A stretch of 64,000 bases of DNA. Source: Meloidogyne chitwoodi. Taxonomy: Eukaryota; Nematoda; Chromadorea; Rhabditida; Meloidogynidae. The stretch's first letter is position 1; every line of letters begins with the position of its first letter. Position numbers and translations under genes: made by a program. Location: assembly GCA_015183035.1 (NCBI GenBank), contig JACZZP010000006.1, positions 1,364,001 through 1,428,000 of the forward strand, given 5' to 3'. Positions 56,915-64,000 of this stretch are shown here, piece after piece. The notes under the pieces are model-generated. The model saw only the letters and a program-made list of their open reading frames with translations. It was not told the DNA's origin and searched no databases.

Positions 56915-59900
56915 TTTTGTTAAAAGTTATAATTATGCTTTATTTATTTAAATTTCTAAAAAAATATATTTATTATTATTTTAAAAAGAATTATTAAACA
57001 AATATATGTATATTAGAGTAATTCAAATTATATATCCATTACATCAAAGAAACAAGGAGATTTAAAAATAGTTCAAGAATATTAGAAAATGGGATATTTA
57101 TTATAAATATTTAATTATTAAATTAAGAAAAAAATGACTGTTTATTATTTAGCAAAATTACCACTTATTCATCTTCAATTGATTCTAAGGATGAGTGTTT
57201 ATTTTTTTGATAATGCGACGATGGGAAAACAAAGAAAATAAAAAAAATTGGCCAAGATTCTTAGCTAACAAAAAAATAAAAAAGGAAAATTATTTGCCTA
57301 GAAAAAAGGGGAAAATAGATAATCTTTCTTATATTTTTCTTGAATTTGAAGAGGAAATTAAAAGAAGAGTATTTATAAAATATTTAATAATTAAATGAAT
57401 AAAAGCAAATCTTAGCAAAAAATAATAATGATAATAAATAAAAAAGAAATATTAAAAAATATAAAAGAATTAATTAATTAATATTACTTTATAAAAAACA
57501 ACAATAATTTAAGAAAAATATTTTATTTTTAAATAATAAAATATTTATTTAAATAAGTGTTAATTTTTGTTTCATCAAAAAGATAATTTAATATATTTGA
57601 ACTTTTTTATTAAAAAGGTCATCCACTACCTGTGTTTAAAAATTTAAAATTGTTAAGCTTAAAATTAAAAATATAATTGAGAAAACTAGCAAAAAAATAA
57701 ATGCTAAAAAATAAATAAATAAAAGTTTTAAAGGTTTTGGTCAAAAAATTAAGAGCTAGTAAATATATGTATTTGCCTCGAACACAAAAAAAAACAGCGT
57801 GCCTAGACGCCAAATAATCGACAAAAATACTTATTGACCATTGACCAAGGAGATTTGTGGGGGAATATATATATGTACTATGTAGTTAGTTAGGTAGTTG
57901 CCCTCTAAATATAAATTATAAATTCTCTTATTTTTTTATTATTATTTTTATGATAAAGAGCCGAAACTGAGGATTAAGTATATTAATAATGTTAATAAAA
58001 AATCAGTTTTTTTTTAATTTTATAGGCATTAACTGATATGTTAATTTAAAAAGAAGGTAAAAAATAACTGTAAATATTAGCTAAAATGGTTATGTGCTTA
58101 AATTTGGATTAACTATATACATACCTATGTGATTTTAGTAAAAAAATTTTAAAAAATCTAAAAATTAACATATTTAAATAACTAATACATAAAATAAAGC
58201 AAATTTTTTTATTTTTTCTGTTTGGTTTTGCTTATCCATCGATGCACACAAAAGGTCAGTAAATAGAGGAAAGAACGATGAAGGCAAATGTGCAGTTTAT
58301 ATTAAAGGAAATATTGGTAGGGAAGAGTGACCATCATTGAAAACCCCAAACGAACAAAACAAATATATATATATAGCCAACACCCTATATCTTCATATAT
58401 TCCTAGGTCAAATAAAGAAAACTCAAATAAAAATAAAATTATATTTATATTTTGGCGTGAATCCTTTACAGCCTATTAATTTGATAATTTGTTACCTGAT
58501 TTTTAAATAAAAAATTTAAATATAAAAAAAATATTTACTTTTTAACTATAATGTATAAAATAAATAAATTTTAATAATTGGGGAGATATTTAGTTATTAT
58601 TGAAAAAAGAATGTATATTTGTCAAAAATAAAATGAACTAAAAAATTAGTTTTTCTTAATTTATTTAAATAAATATATAATTTTTAAATAATAATAATAA
58701 ATTCACATTTATTTTTATTAAATAAAATTGTCTTTGTAGCACTATTAAGAAATATATAAATATAACCTATCAACAACACCATAAAGGTGTCGAAAAAAAA
58801 ACGGAATTGGCTGTTTGTTTGTTTAATAAATTGTTGTCGATCATCCAAACAAATAAAGTGAGGAAAAAGCGCGGACTGAGAAATGGCGATGATCTTTTTT
58901 TAAGTCAGCTTCTTTCTCCTCTCCTTTTTTATATAAAATTTGTAAATAATAGCGAATTGGCCGACCTAACTTATTCGCAAGCAAAATAATAAACAAAAAA
59001 CTTAATATATAACCAGAACAATAAAAATATAGATATACTTATAAACATTTCTAAATATAAAAAAACATATAAACAGCAAGTTTTAAGTTTAATCTTTAAT
59101 TTCAACTTTTAATTTAAAACTTAAGTCAAGTTTAAGATTACCTATTATTTTCACTATTAAAATCAATTAACATAAAGTCAAGTTCTAAGTTTGTGCAGCT
59201 TAACTCGTTGATGCAATATAGTGTTTTTTAGAATTTTTCGCCTAAATTTGATAAACTTCTTAAAAATAAAAAAAAAACAAATTAATTTTAATATTTAATT
59301 AATAATTATTTGACAAAATATAATTAAAAGTTTATTTATAAAAAGAGAACACACTTATTTGCTAATTAATATTATAAAATTTAAAGTTCATAAATTATAA
59401 TCACCACCTAGCACGATAATAAATAAAATATTTAAAATAAATAATTTATTTAATTAATTGTCTTTATTTTATTATTTTTTTTATTTTCAAGTTTTTTAAC
59501 AAAATTAATTTTAATAATTATATTTTAATAAATAAAAATATATAAATATTATTACATTCTTTCAAAAAGTTCTTTTTATTATTTTGTAAATAAAAGTACA
59601 TAAATCAAAAATCTTAAAGTTTAATTAAGATGTTTTTTTTTATATTTTTTATTTTTTTATATATTTTTTAAAATAATAAATGTTTACCTTAAAATTAAAA
59701 AAAATATCCTTTTATTTTATTTTTAAAACAAATAAAAAAATTTTTAAAAAATTAAAAAAAAATTAAATAAATAAAGGTTTCAAGTCATAAGCTTTTCATT
59801 CACTCTTTGTTTTAATTTAACCACGTGGAGAAAATAAAAAATAAATTATTTCTAAAATCAGTGTCATTCTAATCATTTGCTAAAACAACTAAAAAACAAA

Positions 59901-61370
59901 AAATTATCACGCCATTTTTAAAAAATATTAAAACTAGTTTTATAAGTAAAAATTAATTTCTTCCTTTTCTTTATTTTGTGTCTAAGTAATTAATTAATAA
60001 ATAATAATATTATTATTATTATTATTTTGTTAATAATTCTATCATTTATATTTTATATTTTTAAATTATTATTTTTATTTTTTGTATTACTTCAGTTTTT
60101 AATATTTAAATTTTATTTTATCAGTATATCATTTAATAATTTTTAAAAGAATTTAAAAAATAAATATTTTTGTAATTAAAATATTTAAATTTAAAATTAT
60201 ATTTTTTATTATTAAATAATTTATTTATTTATTTAAAATATACTATACATAGTTGTAAATATTTTATTTAATTTTTTTATTAATTTCAAAGAATGATGCA
60301 AGATTACGTGGAAGGAATGAAATGAGTGATTGACCTCGTGTTAACTAAATAATAGAAGCTTTATCTCTCTCTTCCTCTCTTTCCGGCCTTTAAATTGCTG
60401 TGAATTATTTATTTAATTTTTATTTATTTTATATTCTCAAAAATAATTATTTTAATGATGATTTAATTTTTTTAATTATTTATAAAATTAAATCTAAACA
60501 TTTTTAAATACAAAATATTATAGTTATTATAACTATACTGTCAATATCGCTAAACGAACGAACTATAATAAATAAATAAATTAATTAATTAATTATATTA
60601 AATAATATTCTATGGCCTCGTGATGTCAGCGCGTTTTTTTGTTACTACCACGTGTGTAGTAGTTATTTGACCAGTTACAAATATATTTTTTAAATATATT
60701 TATTTATGTAGTTATAAACCTCGTGAAAAATAAATATATTTTAACGATCAAGAAATTATTTTTTATTTATAATATTAAAAAAAAGACTAAAAATTAATTA
60801 AAATAAATAAAATAACCTTCAAAAATTATAATTTTAGATAAATGGTACTCTTTTTTAATTAAAAAAGTAAGCTGATTTTTTAAAATAATATAAACTGAGC
60901 AAAAATCATAAAAATTAAATTTTTATCATTTTTAAATATAAAAAACATTTATTAATAAATTATTAAAAATGTCGAATAAAAGTATTATAAATTTATTTAA
61001 TATTCCTAAAAATGTTCCCAAGAATGTTTTTTTTCTTAAATATTTTTCTTTTATTTTTTTCTTATCATTTTTTCTAAATAAAACTAGAAATATTAATTTT
61101 TCTTTTTTTTTAATTACTCATTTTGGCTCTCGATATATTTAAACTCTATAAAATAATCAGACAAAATAATTATTTGGCTCTTTTTAATTAATTAATCATT
61201 TATTTATATTTCTTTAATTATTATATTATTTCTTTTTCTAATATATTTTTTCTCCATTTGTTTATTTTTGTTAATTTTATTTTAAATAAATTTATTTAAT
61301 ATTTATTTTTAAAAATATTTTATAAAATATTTATTTTTTATTTTCTTTAGTTTATTTATTTATTAAACGA
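56915..61370. promoter_or_regulatory. 4.5-kb divergent intergenic region
   Basis: This lies between the innexin start (minus) and the BCAT start (plus) and holds both promoters. Notable spots are a G+C-richer patch near 58855-58885 (AAAAGCGCGGACTGAGAAAT), CACGTG at 59822-59827, CTCTCTCTTCCTCTCTTTCC near 60365, TGATGTCAGCGCG near 60621, and a near-palindrome ACTACCACGTGTGTAGT at 60644-60660. A TTTTCTTTAG just before the BCAT start (ending 61350) fits a spliced-leader or splice acceptor. Small frames here are chance. Confidence 0.4.
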
Positions 61371-62945
61371 ATGAAAACTACTATTTCTACTTTTAAACCT
61401 ACTCTTAAAACTGTCATTAAAAATGGAGCAAAATTAAATTGTAAAAATTTCGCAACAGCAGTAGCTGTTGAAGATAAATTAAAAAAACAAGAAAAACCTT
61501 CTATTGTAGAGGAAACTCAACCAAAATATAATTTTTTAGTTAGTTTTTAATATTTTAAAATATTTTTAAATTTTTATTTAGCATAAAGATTTAAAAATAG
61601 AAAGAGCAGAAATATGGCAAATGCAGGATAAACCAAATAAATATGAACAATTAAAATTTGGTCATCATTATGCTGATCATATGTTAGGTATTGACTGGAG
61701 TGAAGAAAAAGGTTGGACAAATCCTCAGATTACACCTGTTTGTGAAATTAGGCTTCATCCTGGTGCTAAGGTTGTGGAAAAAATGTTTAAAAATTAAAAA
61801 TAAAATTTAAAGGTATTTCATTATGCAGTTGGTCTGTTTGAAGGAATGAAGGCTTATCGTGGTATTGATGACAGAATTAGACTTTTTAGGCCTGAAATGA
61901 ATATTGCAAGAATGAGGAAAACAGCTGAACGTTCTTCTTTACCTGTTAATTTTTTTTCAAAATATTTTTAAAATATTTTGTTTTCTTTTTTTAAAGGATT
62001 TTGATGGGGATGAATTACTTAAAATTATTTGTGAACTTGTTAGGCTAGACAAAGAATGGGTACCTTATTCTTCAACTGCCTCCCTTTATATTCGTCCAAC
62101 AATGATTGGAACTGATCCAACATTGGGAGTTGGTAATCCAAAAAATGCTAAACTTTTTGTAATTTCTGGTCCTGTTGGATCTTTTTATTCTACTGGATTT
62201 AATCCTGTTTCCCTTTTTGCTGATCCAACATTTGTTAGAGCATTCCCTGGAGGCGTTGGAAGCTTTAAAATGGGATGGTAAAACAAAATTATTTAAAAGA
62301 ATATTTTTATTTATTTATTTTAGTAATTATGCCCCAACAATAATGCTTGGAAAAATTGCTTCAGAATTTGGTTGTCAACAAGTTCTTTGGTTAAGTGGAG
62401 AAGATCATAAATTGACAGAAGTTGGTTCAATGAATATATTTATTTATTGGATAAATGAAAAAGGAGGTAAATAATATATTTTTTTATTTAAAAAAAAACA
62501 TAAATATCTCAAAACAGAAAAAGAATTAATAACTCCACCACTTACTGATGGCTTAATTCTTCCTGGTATTGTTCGAGAATCTGTTTTAACTCTTGCACAT
62601 GAATGGAATGAATTTTTAGTCAATGAACGTTATCCAACAATTTCAGAAATGAGAAAAGCACTTGCTGAGAATAGAGTTTGTTTTTTATTTAAATTATAAA
62701 ATAATATATTATTTTAATTCTAATCATTTTATTAGTTACTTCAAATTTTTGGTACTGGTACAGCAGTTGCATTAGCACCTGTTGGTCGAATTGTATTTAG
62801 AAATCAGGAAACAAATAGTATTGAAGAATTTATTATTCCAACAATGAATTCGGGCGAAACAGTTATGCAACATTTTTATGAAACAATTATAGATATTCAA
62901 CAAGGAAGAAAAGATAGAAATGAATGGGTTTATATAATTGATTAA
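61371..62945 (+). CDS. bcat-1: Branched-chain amino acid aminotransferase
   Basis: This PLP enzyme transfers the amino group of Leu, Ile or Val to 2-oxoglutarate. [20 protein letters not shown] followed by [16 protein letters not shown] is basic, hydroxylated and lacks acidic residues, as in a mitochondrial presequence. Then [41 protein letters not shown] and [20 protein letters not shown] match the class IV fold. [20 protein letters not shown] follows. The PLP lysine is in [20 protein letters not shown], split by an intron. Later come [40 protein letters not shown] and [19 protein letters not shown], ending at 62945. The family CxxC redox motif of mammalian mitochondrial BCAT was not seen at [11 protein letters not shown]. 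An acceptor TTTTCTTTAG precedes the ATG by 20 bp, consistent with trans-splicing. Confidence 0.94.
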
Positions 62946-63690
62946 TTAATAATTGGGTATATATTTAGAATTTATTTAAATAATATAATAATGTTTATAT
63001 ATAATTATATTTTGAATCAAAACAAAAAGATTATAAAGTTTTGTAATTATTTTAAAAAATTAACGTTTTATTTTTGATAAATTTTATTACAAAAGCTTTA
63101 TTTTTAAAAAATTTTTCCCATAATTAATTTTTATTTTTTTAATCTAATTTAGTGTATAAACTTTAATATATTGTATTGTATTAAAATAAATGAAAATTTA
63201 AATAAAATAAAAATAAATAATTATTATAAATTAAAAATATATTTATTTAATAAAAAAACAAATAATTAATACGAAAATAAATATTTTCTTATCCAATAAT
63301 TAAAAATTTTAAAATTATAAGTAAATATTTTTAGGCAAAGAAATTTTTAACCTTGTGAATATAAAAATACATATATAATAAAAATAAAATAAAATTTGTA
63401 TTTTTCTATTAAATTAATAAAATATTTATTTTATTATATTAAAATGGCAGAAAATTAAAATAAAATTTAAAAAATATTTTTTTTTTAATTATCTATTTTA
63501 AAAAATAAATATATAATTTTTAAGTGTTTTTATTAAATTAAATAATATATGTATTACCTATATAAATATTGCTTAATATTAATTGGAACTCAAAATAATA
63601 ATTAAAAATGTTGTTGGACAAAAATATTTTTCAAAAAATAATTAATAATTATCAAAATATATTTTTGACAATTTTTATTAATTTTTTTAA
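62946..63690. other. Convergent 3' intergenic region
   Basis: A+T-rich DNA between the BCAT stop and the stop codon of the partial gene at the right edge. It should contain both polyadenylation regions. Nothing else was recognised. Confidence 0.35.
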
Positions 63691-64000
63691 TTATTTGGTG
63701 GTTTTAATAAATTTCCATTATTTCCCTGAATTCCATTAATTTTTCCATTAGAGTCAGGACGTATTTCTTTTAAATCTAATTCTAATTTTTGTCCTCTTGC
63801 AGTAGCTTCTTGTAAATAAGCTAAAAGATTTTGACTTGTTCTTTCTTTGACAAGATGTTGTTTTTCAAGAATTTGTCTAAGAGCTGTTTTACGTCCAATT
63901 GAAGAAGAAGAAGAAAATATTTTTTCTTCTTTTTGTTCTTTTAATTGGTTATTTTCTTTTTCAAATTGATTATTATTATTATTATTGACAATATTACTTT
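63691..64000 (-). CDS. 3' end of an unrecognised gene
   Basis: One open frame runs in from the right edge to a stop at 63691-63693, giving the last about 102 residues of a protein. It begins with an Asn run (SNIVNNNNNNQFEKENNQLK), then a charged stretch EQKEEKIFSSSSSIGRKTAL and a helix-like conserved-looking block RQILEKQHLVKERTSQNLLA with YLQEATARGQKLELDLKEI. The tail is Asn/Gly-rich, GIQGNNGNLLKPPNN. The helical block may be a coiled coil. I do not recognise the family; the rest of the gene lies outside the window. Confidence 0.6.

Noticed and set aside
57195..57398. Lys-rich 67-codon plus-strand frame
   Set aside because: It is composed of A-rich codons in non-coding DNA upstream of the innexin, without splice or domain support.

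Overview
The window is nuclear DNA of a nematode, most likely a plant-parasitic tylenchid such as a root-knot nematode (Meloidogyne). Base composition is extremely A+T-rich, genes are cut by many short A+T-rich introns, and the gene families are those of nematodes: a ground-like secreted protein, an innexin, worm-type P450, nematode GPCRs, an nlp/orcokinin-like precursor and num-1. The genus is an inference from composition and gene style; no marker in the window proves it. All gene models below were joined by eye across introns, so exon edges are predictions.

Layout. 1-16 kb: a partial small membrane protein (-), a secreted class-3 lipase (-), a serpentine receptor (+), a calponin/transgelin (+), a Cys-rich secreted peptide (+), a 1.24-kb TIR element with a nested palindromic element and a tRNA-like remnant, a calmodulin-like protein (+), a ground-like protein (-) and a rhodopsin-type GPCR (-). 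15.7-21 kb: a gene desert. 21-28 kb: CFAP36-like (+), a polypeptide GalNAc-transferase (-) and Nup54/NPP-1 (-). 28.3-30.1 kb: an element with an 11-bp target duplication that carries a higher-order satellite. 31.6-37.2 kb: a sugar-transporter-type MFS protein (+) and histidine ammonia-lyase (+). 37.6-41.4 kb: a repeat island with a hairpin-bearing satellite split by a fold-back element, then a palindromic minisatellite. 43-47 kb: Numb (+). 49.5 kb: a neuropeptide precursor (+). 50.3-53.1 kb: a cytochrome P450 (-) with a hAT-like MITE in an intron. 53.5 kb: a Harbinger-like fold-back element sharing its core with the one at 39.4 kb. 54.7-56.9 kb: an innexin (-). 61.4-62.9 kb: branched-chain aminotransferase (+). 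63.7 kb to the end: the 3' end of an unrecognised gene (-).

The genes do not form an operon or a pathway. HAL and BCAT are both amino-acid catabolic enzymes but lie 24 kb apart with unrelated genes between. The most unusual content is the repeat biology: at least five structured non-autonomous elements, most with inferable target duplications, two of which share an interior but not their ends. Protein-level points of note are a Cys-Ser-Gly MIO tripeptide in HAL, an orcokinin-like peptide in a short two-exon gene, a GPCR with HHF in place of DRY, a GC-AG intron in the transporter, and a probable damaged or mis-assembled splice donor in the lipase.
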